From Ilex aquifolium (Eukaryota; Streptophyta; Magnoliopsida; Aquifoliales; Aquifoliaceae), in contig OX637395.1 in NCBI GenBank assembly GCA_951799425.1, forward strand, positions 17,904,951 through 17,968,950: a DNA stretch of 64,000 bases, written 5' to 3'. Both the position numbers and the translations under genes were made by a program. Under the pieces are notes generated by a model. That model saw only the letters and a program-made list of their open reading frames with translations. It had not been told where the DNA came from and ran no database searches. Positions 12,979 to 23,521 of this stretch are shown here, piece by piece (within the stretch, counting starts at the first letter, position 1; each line of letters opens with the position of its first letter).

Positions 12979-15315
12979 TGTAACACCCCGAATTTTCTTT
13001 TATATATTTATAGAGATATATATATATATAGTAAATAATATTTGTAAAGATTTAGATATATGTAGTGACATAAGAATAAACCGTAGGAATAAATGCTATG
13101 GAGACAAGTTGATTGGGAAGTTACGTGTCGAAGATGTTTAAACTTGGAAAGGGTGATTAGACAAGTTTCTAAAAGTTTGTAGGTCAAAATAATGATTCCA
13201 TTGAACCCGGAAGGTCGAAAAACATTGGGAGTGGTAATATGGATGTATTGGAAGTTAGGAAGTGTCTCGGAGTTAAAATACACTTTAACGAGAATTTGGG
13301 TAAAAATGGGTTTTGAACACTACTTAGTGTTTTGGCCATAACTTTTTATCCCTAAGTCCAATTGATCTGAAATTTTTACAGTAGATAGTAGACATCTAGG
13401 GCTACAAAAGTATGTCTCATGAAAATTTTCCAATTCGACCTCTAAATGGGTCAAAACTGCATTGGAAGTTGAAACAAAAATCTGGCAGTCAAACTGTACC
13501 GGTACGCGTACCGGTACGCTGAACTCCAGAAGCTGAACCGTACCGGTACGCCGAACTCCAGTAGCTAAAGCGTACCGGTACGCCCGATAAAACCAGCCCG
13601 ATCCGACTGCGGGTCTTTCTCCATTTCTTCCACTATAAATACTTAAGGCCGACTATTTGAGCCCCATTTCAGCCTTCTAAACCCTAGGCACCTTTAGAGA
13701 GAAAGAGAGGGAGAAAAGAACATCAAAGATAAGGAGAGATCCACCATTTTAGAAGATTAAAACCCTAGATTTCTAAGATTTCACTTCTCTACTCATTCTC
13801 TTTTCTTCCATTCTTCACCCACTCTCACCCAAATCTTTTGAAAACCCTAGGGAGGGGGAATTAAAAAGGAAAAGAAAGGAAAGCAAGAAGGTCTTGAAGC
13901 TTGGGTATTTAGCTAAAACTCTTGAGCTTTGAGGTAGGGGATTTCTTCCTATGTTCTTACATTGAGGCTAGGGCTAAATTATATGTATTCTTTTGGTTTA
14001 AAATCATATGTACTTGCTATTAAATACATGATTCTTGTTCCTCTTGAAATAAATGCCATGTTTTGAACATTGTGATGGTTGGGTAACTATTAAATTTCCC
14101 TTTTTCATCTTTCAACCTTGGTTCTAAAGAGAAATGAACTTTTCCCTCTATTTTCCCTTGGTATTGCTTTCAAAACTTTAGTGTTTGATATTGTACACCA
14201 AAATGTTACTTATGATGATCTCTTGCTCATTTTCTTCCATCATATTATGAAACATTATATTAGAAATTGTGGAATTTGGTAATTCCTTGAAATGTTGATG
14301 AATTGAGAATATGTTGGTTTCCTCAATTGTATGGTTGTTGTGAGGGACTTGGATTGCCTTCGAGAGATGTCGTAGAGTGTTAGAGGTTAGTCTACCCCAG
14401 TGGGGGTGAGATGGTTTCCTAGCACTTGTAGTGGGTTGTCATTTGGTAATGAAACCACTATCGTTCACTGGAGTTCGAACAAGGGATAGTATACTTTTCC
14501 TGGGAAGGGACTCGTCACTGCCATTGGGATGGTAGACGCCCTTTCCTAAAATGCTTGTGAATGTGATTGTGATTGGTGAACTAGGTATAATCGTGGGGTA
14601 GATTCATGAGAAGCAATCAACATACATGGTACGGGGATGAACCAATATATATGAGAACATGAGATTATTAGTATTGTTACTGAATGGTTTCCAACAAGTG
14701 CTTGTGGAGGTATGTGACTCCACAAGAACCTGTTGGAGATGGTTATGGTGATAATTGTGACTGAGTTTTACGGTTCATTTAAATTATTGCGAACATTTAA
14801 ACTTGAGATCTATTTAAAATATCCTGTTTTTCCTTCAAAATGGTATATATGTTATTTGTGAAAATGAGACCAACCGTTTTATATGTTTTTCTAAACCTTG
14901 TTTGAGTTTGGGAAGATTTTGCTACAGAGCTTCGTGCTCATCCCCTACAAATTACATTTTTCAGATTTGGTGCTAGAGGAGGATCTCGGCATCGACGAGT
15001 CAGGGCATTGGGAGGCTCCACTCGAGGGGAACCTAGATCCCGAGGTGGATATGTAGAGATATAGCTTCTTTTGTACTAGACTAGGTTATTCTTTTGGACA
15101 CTGTAAGGTCTAGTTTCTTTTGCTATTCCGCTGTGCTACTTTAATTAACTTTTGAGATGTAAATGCCATGGTTGGGCATATTCTTTTGGATAATGATGTA
15201 AATATTTTATGAATGATGAATGAAGTTTAATTTATTTATGGATGATATTAGTGCTCTCATGATGTAAATGGTTTTAGTATGTAATGTCGTCCAGGGTGTG
15301 TTTTGGGGCGTTACA
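12979..15315 (+). mobile_element. Gypsy family-B solo LTR (B2, 2337 bp)
   Basis: Starts TGTAACACCCCG, ends GGGGCGTTACA, and is flanked by TSD AAAGA (12974-12978 and 15316-15320). The TATA box CTATAAATAC is at 13633-13642. It is collinear with B1 over most of its length but differs in the palindrome array. It lies inside the 3' LTR of Copia C and has no coding capacity. Confidence 0.95.
13496..13581. promoter_or_regulatory. Four GTACCGGTAC palindromes upstream of LTR TATA box
   Basis: Perfect GTACCGGTAC at 13496-13505, 13508-13517, 13540-13549 and 13572-13581. The second to fourth are spaced by a repeated GAACTCCAG(A/T)AGCT(G/A)AA segment. The last ends about 52 bp before CTATAAATAC. This replaces the CTACCGGTAG array of the sister LTR B1. 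Confidence 0.75.
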
Positions 15316-15471
15316 AAAGAATACACTAGAAAACACCAAGTTGAGAGAAAACCCATTGAGGGAAAATCTCAACTCTACTACTTTCATATCAAAGAGAGTT
15401 TTTAACTCTCAAAAGCTAGCTCCCCATTCATCAAAGTTATCAAATCATATTCCACAAATTCCTTCAACCTT

Positions 15472-16190
15472 AACCCAATCACACTATATAGAAAAGGTAT
15501 TAAACTTCTTAACCATGTTGATTGTAAGACAATTCAAACACCTTTAAATACTAACCGTAAACTTGTACCTAATGAAGGGGTATCAAAAAATCAAGAAGAG
15601 TATGCAAAGATCATTGGAAGTTTGATGTATGCTATGAATAATACGAGACCTAATATTGCTTGGGTTATAGGAATATTGAGTAGATTTACTAGTAGTCCTA
15701 GTTTTGAACATTGGAAAGAACTTAGTAGAGTTTTGAGATATTCTAAATTATGGATTACATTGTCATTGCACAAGTTCTATTCTTGAATACTATAGTGATG
15801 CTAATTGGGCATCCGATAGAAACAAACTCTAAATCAACTAGTGGTTGGTTATTTACTTTAGGTGGTGCTATTGTTGCATAACCTGAATATATTGCTATGT
15901 CATTAGCTATTAAGGAAATTGTATTGATGAAGAAGTTTATAAAATGCATTCCTTTTATTGATATTACTAAATGACCAGTTACCTTGTATTGTGATAATCA
16001 AGCAGTGATTTACAATACTAAGAATAAGAGAAACACTTGAGTACTTGCTTACTAATCAAATGAAAGCGGATCCATTAACGAAACCACTAAGTGGTGAGAA
16101 GATCAGTAAAACCGTGAGAGGTATGGGACTATTACCGATTCGATAGAGATAATCTTGGTTGTAGCCCACTCTAACAAGTTGATGCCAACA
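15472..16190 (+). pseudogene. Copia element D: RT end and RNase H remnant (right part)
   Basis: This resumes element D after the second ACCTT copy. The RT/RNase H linker is recognisable (EYAKIIGSLMYAMNNTRPNIAWVIGILSRFTS near 15598). RNase H follows (STSGWLFTLGGAIVA near 15833; EYIAMSLAIKEIVLMKKFI; LYCDNQAVIYNTKN near 15983), and then the usual Copia end VRGMGLLPI near 16112. Several stops are present, and the segment expected around the histidine of 'HIE..H' has been lost or scrambled. Confidence 0.85.
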
Positions 16191-16988
16191 AGTTGGAAAT
16201 CTCTTGATTAGAGTTCATAGGAAATTTATTCAAGCATTATCCAAGAAGTGTTAACCCGAGGTTACATTTCCGGTGCATTGTTTATATTTTGGAATAGTGG
16301 GGGTAAGCCTATTTCAACTAAAGTATCATATCTGGTTAATGCACTATTTTTTCCACAACAAGAAGGTTGGACTTTGTCCTTAACAGAACTCATAGCTTGT
16401 TTGGGGTGATAGAACAGTTGTGGAACACTTTTGATGAGTCTTCGTTTTTGAGTATGGAGGTAAGGGACGCTTCCTACAGGTTTTCGATAAAACCCTAGTG
16501 TACTTGCTAAGCGGGATCAACGCATGGCCTAATAATGCATTGCCTTAAGAGGATCATTAACTTTGTGTATAGTGTGAATATGTTTCTTAAACTTTGAATG
16601 TATCAAGATCAAGATATAGTTCTCTTGTTCTTTTAAAGTTCATAGTTTCATGTTCAACTTTAGGTTCAAGGGATTGTCCACCTAGGGCATGCATTATACT
16701 GTACTCGAATTTTTTCGTTATTTTATCATATTTATTAAATAAGTGAGGGATTGTTATATATATAGATAAATATATATAGTTATTTACTAATAGTGATACA
16801 TTAATTAGTATAACATCATTTGCATGTAATGACACAAACATTGAATACATACATATATATATAAGAAGAAAGAAAGAAAGAAGAAGAAATAAAAAGGAAG
16901 GAGGGAGGTGACGTTCGAACGCAAACTTCGTTCGATCAAGCATTACTCCCAGTACTTTTCCAGGAACTCGATTTCTGACAGAAACTAA

Positions 16989-18706
16989 GGTAGTGTTTGG
17001 TAACTGAAAGTTTTCGTTTTTTTCTGTTTTTGTTTTCATTTTTTCGGAAAAAAAAAAAATATATGTTTGGTGAATGTTTTCGTTTTTTTTACTGCTATGT
17101 TTTAAAAACAATGACAAAATTTGGAAACATCCAAAATGATGTTTTTGAAAACATCCAAAAAACAAAAAAAAAAGCAGAAGGCTCCTCACCCAATTAATGA
17201 GGTCTCGGCTTCAAACCCTCTTAACAGCAAAATATTCATTTTTTTCCTTACACTATAAAAGGGCATGAACAGCTGACTTCTCCATCATTTTCTGCTCGCT
17301 GGTCGTCGCAAAGGAACAGTTGGGTCATCGCCTGTGCTCACTGGTTCGTCCCCCCTGGTCGTTGGTCGTCGCCTCTGTTATATCTCCAGTGAAGCTGTAA
17401 TCTCTCCGGCGAAGCTGTAAACTCTCTCTGTTCGTATCTCCACTTTGATTTTTTTTTCAGATCTATGATTTTTGTTTCAGATTTATGGTTAATTTTTGTA
17501 GATACCTATTTATTTTTGCAGATCTATACTCATTTATTTCATATCTAGGTTATATTATTGTTTATTTTAACATCTATCTCTCTCTGTGTATGCATCTGTG
17601 TGTGTGTGACCGTCTGGCGGCTGGTGTGCAACTCTGTGTGTGTGCATCTGGTTGATCTTAGTAACATTGCTCTCACTCCTCTGCTTGGCTTTGTTGCCGT
17701 CAACCAACCCTTGAGAAAAATTAAATGCAAGGAGAAATTACATCTAAGGTTTGTCACTTGAACAGATGTATCCCCTCGTGTTTGATAAATTATAATGAAA
17801 CCCCCTATTATAACAGGCAGCTAACATACCTAACTGAAGCTACAAATGACTATTTTACACTTTAATAAAAATTAACTTTTATGTTGAGTGCTCCAATGTA
17901 GATGCTGAATTTAGGGCTTTGCTGAATGGCCTTCAGCTTGTTCAGAGTTATGGGCTTTTTGTTTATAAATTGATGATTGAATGTGATTCACTGATACTTG
18001 TGAATGCTGTTTTGGGCCTTTGTGCATGTCCATGGCCTTTTCTGCATACATTGAGGAAGATTAAGAATCTGTTAAGGGGTGTGGAATTTCAGATAAGCCA
18101 CATCTTTAGAGAGGCTAATTTTGTTGCCGACAGGTTAGCTAATGATGTAGTGAAGTGCAGAAGATCTTGTGATTTTTTTGGCGGATGTGCAGTTACCTTG
18201 TGAGGTGAAGTTGACTTTGCTGGGTGATTCGAAGGGTTTGCCTGTGCCAAGAAAGAAAAGGGTTGTGGTGTTTGACGATATGGGTTAATGGGTTTTAGGC
18301 TGGGATAAATTGTTCCAGTATTATGTTGTTTTGATTTCTTGCTAAGGAAAGGTGTCTTGTGCCTTTTCTTTTGCTTCTTGTAATGCTTTTTTGCATTTCT
18401 GAATAAATAAAATTTTTGTTTTAAAAAAAAAAAGATGTATTATGCACTGTTTTATGAGTTAATATATGTATTGGCATATAATCATGTGGATATGGTTTAT
18501 CAAGAATTAAAATAAATGTAAAATATGACATAAAATAAAATGGTTACCAAACATATTTTCTGTTTTAATTTTTAGATTTCGTAAAACAACAACTACATAC
18601 AAACATGTTTTTTGTTTCAACTTTTAACCACAAAAAAATACAAAACATTGATTCTGTTTTTTATCTTTTTAAAAACATGAAAACGAAAACGTTACCAAAC
18701 GCACCC
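16989..18706. mobile_element. PIF/Harbinger-like non-autonomous element (1718 bp)
   Basis: It has terminal inverted repeats. The left end reads GGTAGTGTTTGGTAAC and the right end, read inward, GGGTGCGTTTGGTAAC. TAA is duplicated at 16986-16988 and 18707-18709, the 3-bp TSD typical of the PIF/Harbinger (Tourist) group. The empty site can be checked inside the window: CTGACAGAAAC joined to GATACTGGGA matches the uninterrupted CTGACAAAAACCGAGATACTGGGA near 36749-36772. No transposase is present. Inside are an RNase H-like coding fragment and a poly(A) tract. Confidence 0.8.
17901..18203 (+). pseudogene. RNase H-like domain fragment carried in the Harbinger-like element
   Basis: The frame begins DAEFRALLNGLQL and continues MIECDSLILVNAV and HIFREANFVADRLAN. 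This is the second half of the plant RNase H-like domain found at the end of non-LTR retrotransposon ORF2 and in RNase H-like domain genes of plants. The first half, with its catalytic Asp and the surrounding strands, is missing. An AATAAA-rich end and an 11-A tract follow (about 18400-18433), and AGATGTAT occurs both at 17764-17771 and just after the tract. This fits a 5'-truncated LINE insertion with a short TSD, but capture of a gene piece is also possible. Confidence 0.6.
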
Positions 18707-19282
18707 TAAGATACTGGGACTTCGGTCCGTTCGAACGCAACCCATGTTTGAACAAGACTTGCTCCTAGTAGTTTGGCAAAAATTTCAAAACATACCGAGA
18801 GTTGGGCACGTTTGAAAGTGAAATCCCATTGGAACGTGACAGTTTGTCATTTGAATTTTGTCTCTAACGGCTATATTTTTGCAGCCCTTCCAAAGGGTGT
18901 CTTCTGCCATAATAATGAAGGGTTACATTCCTTCATTAAGTGATGCATAGAACGCTACGTATAGGGTTCAAGTGCAAGAACAAAGTATAAAGAAATTGAC
19001 TCTTCTTCTTCTCCTTGATTCCAAACTTTCTATATTTTCTGATTTTCTATATTCAGGTTGAGTGTTTGATTCCAAGATTACTAAGGAGTGCAATTTTTTA
19101 TAATCTTAAAATTAGGCATTGTATCCTGAGGGTAAAATTTTCAAGAGTCTATCTGTATTATAAGTGGAGAAATTACTATTTCAAAGATAGCGTGTCGTGT
19201 CTTGCCTAGCGATCTATCTTCTTCGTTTTCATTGTTATTTTTCTATTTCTTGAAATTGTTTGCCACACATTATTCTACAACA

Positions 19283-20249
19283 CATCCATAATATTTTTTT
19301 TCCTTCAATAAGTTAGAAACATCAGCATTAGAAACCTAGATTATAAAATCCAAACACAAGCATTTCATGAGTCAACTTAAAAATGAAGTTATGAAGGTCC
19401 TCAAGGGAAAATGTAGTAGGATCAAAGATAAAACAATTCCCTAAGCTATGCAAACTAATCCTCAAAAAAGAAAAAAAATCCACATAAAGCACATGTTCAC
19501 CATCATTCCAATAAAGGGCCAACTGAACAGAGGAAACAAAAAGTGTTTTCATGAATCAACATCACAATCATCAATATTTCGTTCCAAAATTTATCCATTC
19601 ATCCACATCCACAAACATGCATTACTCTTATATACACACATTCTCTAAGAATAAAGATAACCATAAACTAGTTAGGCTAGATGTATATGATTTTTTATCT
19701 TTCTTACCTCGTATCAGAAAAAATTAGAGTAAAAAATTGATAATTTGGCAAAAAAAAAAAAGAAGAAAAAAACTAGGTGTTTAACCCAATTGACTGCCCT
19801 ATGAATCTTGACAAAAAAAAAAACCATTCCCTTTGGATCTTAACCCATCAAATCTTACAAAATTTCAACCTCTCAATCGTTCTCCATCTTACCAATAAAA
19901 CCCAATTACAGCCTTATTCTAACCGAAGGGGGTATGGGAGTTGAAAAAATATTCAATGCTCATTAAGGACCACATGGGAATGTCATATGATAACATCATC
20001 ACCTATAAAATATTATAAATTCCTAATCAATTATTGTCACTTGTAAAGTTGTCAAAATATTTTTTGAAAAATACATGTGTCCCACAAGTCAGCCTTGTGA
20101 CAATTTCTCATTCAATGTGAGCACCAGTGTCCCATAAGCATCGAATATTTTCTCAAAAGAATCAGATATTTTGTAGTTGAAGGTACAAATGAGGACGAGT
20201 TTGAGGCATTGATATAGATTAGCCTTGAATGTGAGTGGTCCTTCAATGC
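19283..20249. other. AT-rich intergenic DNA, no gene seen
   Basis: No coding signature, RNA gene or clear repeat boundary was recognised. Poly(A)-like runs at about 19751 and 19816 may mark old retroposon tails. Confidence 0.6.
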
Positions 20250-21910
20250 TGTTGGTTTTACACGGTGAATAATGAACATTAATAGCATAAGTTGGGTGAT
20301 AAGAATTTAAGATAGGAAAAACAATAAAAACATGATACAAAGATATAACGTGGTTCGATATAATATATCCACCTTAATACACATAACTATATCCACAGAC
20401 CAAAAACCTATATCGATGCATTATTCACTGAAAAAACTAGTCATCTGGTAATTGATTACATAATACTTAACTTTATTTATAGAGATAAAATATTATAACC
20501 CAATACTATTTGGATATTGTCAAATCTTTATGTTTCATATCAGGTCATTAATAAACCTATCTATGGTTTATTATGGTTCTTCCAATACGTTTTATATTCC
20601 ATTTAAGATTCTCACATTGTTTACCAAACAAACTCCTTTCATGATAATTAGAGAGCTTGAGTCAAATTCCAACAGCTTTCTTTGAACCAAACTCTTCAAA
20701 TTTGTTCATGCCCAAGATCGGGCTTAGCAACCTTGATTCTAATCCACCAATTTTTTCAACCACCACATACGAACCTAATCTTCTAAGTCGCCCCAATCAT
20801 CTCTGTCTTTCAAGAACCTGAGCCTTGACTAAATCTTCTATGCGCCTTTACCCGCGTCTTACCTGCCCTTGAGAGGTTTCAATGGTCAATGTTTTACCAT
20901 TTAAAGGTAAAGCCTAGTGACTCATAAACCACGAGACACCATATCATCACGATTGGGTTTGTATCAACCCAATAGCTTCCAAACTATTGTATTACCGGGA
21001 CTTCAACTCTAAGAGCTAAAAAATCTGAAAAACTATCGTCAACACAATATATGTGGTAATTCTTAAAATTCAAACAATCTGGAAGTAACTTAGTCTCCCG
21101 TTTGATTTCATATCAACTTTAAATTTTTTTCTTGTGTATCCAAACAAAAATATGCATCAACTAATTTTTCAAGATTTTGTCTTTAATGTATGCAGGACGA
21201 AATCAATCTTCACACCATGTCGTACACACATGGCAAGGAAATCTTCTTCAACATGAACACTAACTTGATCATTAAATCGCTAACAACTTGCTTTGATTGT
21301 TGCATCCGAATCGTCAATCTAATTCTGATTGTTTTACCAATGGGTCTTTGGTTCAATGATATTCTTTTCCTTGTAAGGGTTTTGCTTTCTTGAGGTCAAG
21401 GGTTCAAGCCCCCCTCCCAAAATAAAATAAAATAAAAACTCTAATTGTTCTACTAGGAACATCAATCTAGCTTTGATACCACTTGTTGATTTTGCACAGC
21501 TGATCATTAACATTAATAGCATAAGTTGGGAGATAAGAATTTAAGATAGGAGAAACAATGAAAACATGACATAAAAATATAATAACGTGGTTCGATATAG
21601 CATACTCACATTGGTACACCATATTTAAATCCATAGACCAAAAACTTACATAGACATATTATCACTAGAAAAATTGGTCATCTGGTAACTAATTACATAA
21701 TACTCAACCCTATTTATAGAGATAAAATATTGTAACTCAATACAATTTGGATACTGCCAAATCTCTATGTTTCCTATCATGTCATTAATAAACCTATTTA
21801 TGGTTTATTAGGACTCTTCCAATACGTTTTCTATTCCATTCGGAATCTCACATTATTTACCAAACAAACTCTTTTCATGATAATTAGAAAGTTTGAGCCA
21901 AATTCCAACA
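20250..21910 (-). mobile_element. Small non-autonomous LTR retrotransposon (TRIM-like, 1661 bp)
   Basis: Two direct repeats of about 425 bp (20250-20674 and 21484-21910) start TGTTG(G/A)TTTT on the plus strand and end CAAATTCCAACA. They enclose about 810 bp without coding capacity. On the minus strand a tRNA-Met-like PBS (TGGTATCAAAGC) lies at 21470-21481, immediately inside the right repeat, which sets the orientation. CAAAGAAAGC next to the left repeat can act as the polypurine tract. TATTTATAGAGATAA is a possible TATA region in each LTR. Flanks AATGC and AACAC are a decayed 5-bp TSD at best. The repeats are larger than typical TRIM LTRs, so 'small LARD' would also fit. Confidence 0.8.
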
Positions 21911-22397
21911 AACACAAAGTTTTGTGCTCACAGAGAACAAACATAGCCGTAAAAAGGGGGAAATTTGGTTAGAGATCAAGTGGCTCACGACTCCACCAAA
22001 GTTCACCCAATGCGGTGGAAGTAAGCCTGTAACCGGACAACAATTGACCGTAGTGGGCATTAAGGCAATGGTGGTCGGCGATCAGGAAGCATGGTAGGGT
22101 GATAGTGGGGGACAATAATTTTGGCAGTGGAGAAAGATTGGTTGGTCATGCCTGAGGGAGAGAGAAGAAAAGATAGGGATGGTTCTTGCAGGAGACAGAA
22201 ATAAACAAGGGGATGGTGGTTATCTGAGGGCGAAAAGGGGTTAGTATTGTTAGGTCATGAGAGAGAGAGATAGAGAGAGAATTGGGGGGGGGGGGGGGGG
22301 TGAAGGGGTTTTTAAATGATTCAAGGAGTTTGGGTGGAAGTCAAGAATCCAAATGAGTTTCCCTTCCCTTAATTTTCCCATATATGATAGATCATAC
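21911..22397. repeat. Intergenic DNA with GA-microsatellite and 17-bp poly(G)
   Basis: A (GA)n tract at about 22257-22280 runs into 17 consecutive G at 22284-22300. A G run of this length is an assembly and sequencing weak point. No gene seen. Confidence 0.7.
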
Positions 22398-22952
22398 ATG
22401 ACTCGTTTGGTTGTCGTATTAGAAATGAATGGATTGAATAAAAGAATTCAGTCTAATAAAATACAAATGGACAAAATACAAGATTAAATGAAATATTAGA
22501 ATAACACGTAATTTTTTGTAGTCTTTAGCATATACAATATAAGCATTAGATAATAGTTATTTAGTTCAATCCGTTGTTTGGTTAAGAAATTATTTTATCT
22601 TATTAATATTGAATTAACAAAAATATCCTCAATCAATTCTAGTGTGCGTCAAAGTGTTTTTTATGTTGATTACAGCTTGGTCTTATCAGTTGTGAGATTA
22701 TAATAGTAAATATATACAATAATACATTTGAGTTGGATTATAATACCACCTATCTTGGTGGTATTAAAATATTTTCATAATATAGGTCTATCGTATAAAA
22801 AACATACGATAAATATACAATTAGTATACATTTTTGAAATTAATACAGAATCAAATTTGTCTACCAAACAATGTATTAAACCCAATTAAATTAATAATAA
22901 TACAATACAATATTTAATCCACTCATAACACATTTACCAAACGAACAGAGTG
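22398..22952. mobile_element. MITE-like element with imperfect long inverted ends
   Basis: The left end CTCGTTTGGTTGTCGTATTA and the inverted right end CTCTGTTCGTTTGGTAAATG are similar, and the inner blocks GAATGGATTGAATA and GAGTGGATTAAATA also pair. The interior is AT-rich with no coding sequence. The TSD was not resolved, so the family (Tourist-like?) is uncertain. Confidence 0.5.
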
Positions 22953-23521
22953 TCTTAGAAGAGAACCACCTATAGTAAGTTCCACTTGGTTCGTAGCAAT
23001 TCATTTATCATAGACTAAAAGGACATTGGAGTAGATCCAGATTGAAACAAACAAGGGTTGCATACTGAGATGTTAGGCATGGTGAACGATGTAGGACGGA
23101 AAATTGAAAAATAACCTGTTTTGGATTGAATCACATATATAAAGATTAATAACTTATGTACTCAAGAAAATAAGTATCATCTAGGTAAGTAGAAGGCGAG
23201 AAACATGCAACAAATAACTCCTTTCGTTGCTCCATTAACCTGTGTTTGTCAAACCTTACACCACTCTAACTCGATGCTGTACAAGAAAGTTCAATGCTGC
23301 ATTTGTAAATCCCCAAACCTAAGCTGTGCCTTCAAATTTTGCATAGTGACCTTGAAGCCATGAAGGTCTCACCTTGAAATTATAACAAATAACTGTCTGC
23401 ACTGCCTTGTAAAAATCAATTTTAGGTTTACTGTGTACACTTGTTTTACACCAATGATGAAACAATATATATTTCACATGCAGTATAGTAAGACCAGTAC
23501 AATTTTCCCCAAAGGATATTA

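Larger units (their letters stand above)
4713..15466 (+). mobile_element. Ty1/copia element C (nested host of two solo LTRs)
   Basis: A complete but degenerate Copia element. It has a 5' LTR (4713-5322), PBS, gag/protease/integrase/RT/RNase H remains and a 3' LTR (from 12513 to 15466, interrupted). Both LTRs start TGTTGGAATATGTGGC and end CAAATTCCTTCA. The target-site duplication ACCTT lies at 4708-4712 and 15467-15471. It interrupts the RT reading frame of element D, whose sequence resumes directly after the second TSD copy. Two family-B gypsy solo LTRs later landed inside it, at 7499-10254 in integrase and at 12979-15315 in the 3' LTR. Without them the element would be about 5.66 kb. Confidence 0.93.
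12513..15466 (+). repeat. Element C 3' LTR, split by a solo LTR
   Basis: The sequence 12513-12978 matches the start of the 5' LTR and 15321-15466 matches its end (GAGAGAAAACCCATTGAG to CCTTCA). Removing 12979-15315 and one AAAGA copy restores collinearity with 4713-5322. Confidence 0.93.
16191..19282 (+). mobile_element. Probable 3' LTR of Copia element D with later insertion
   Basis: Directly after the pol end, AGTTGGAAATCTC resembles a Copia LTR start (TGTTGGAA). The far end, with TATAAGTGGAGAAATT and then TTCTACAACA near 19273-19282, looks like a Copia LTR terminus. No partner 5' LTR is visible, so the limits are tentative. It contains CGTTCGAACG-type palindromes at about 16912-16936 and 18725-18745, on both sides of the Harbinger-like insertion. 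No gene is supported. Confidence 0.4.

Noticed and set aside
17558-17761. Cys/Val-rich frames near a (TG)n tract in the Harbinger-like element
   Set aside because: They are generated by TGTG/CTCT simple sequence in both strands, with no coding signature.
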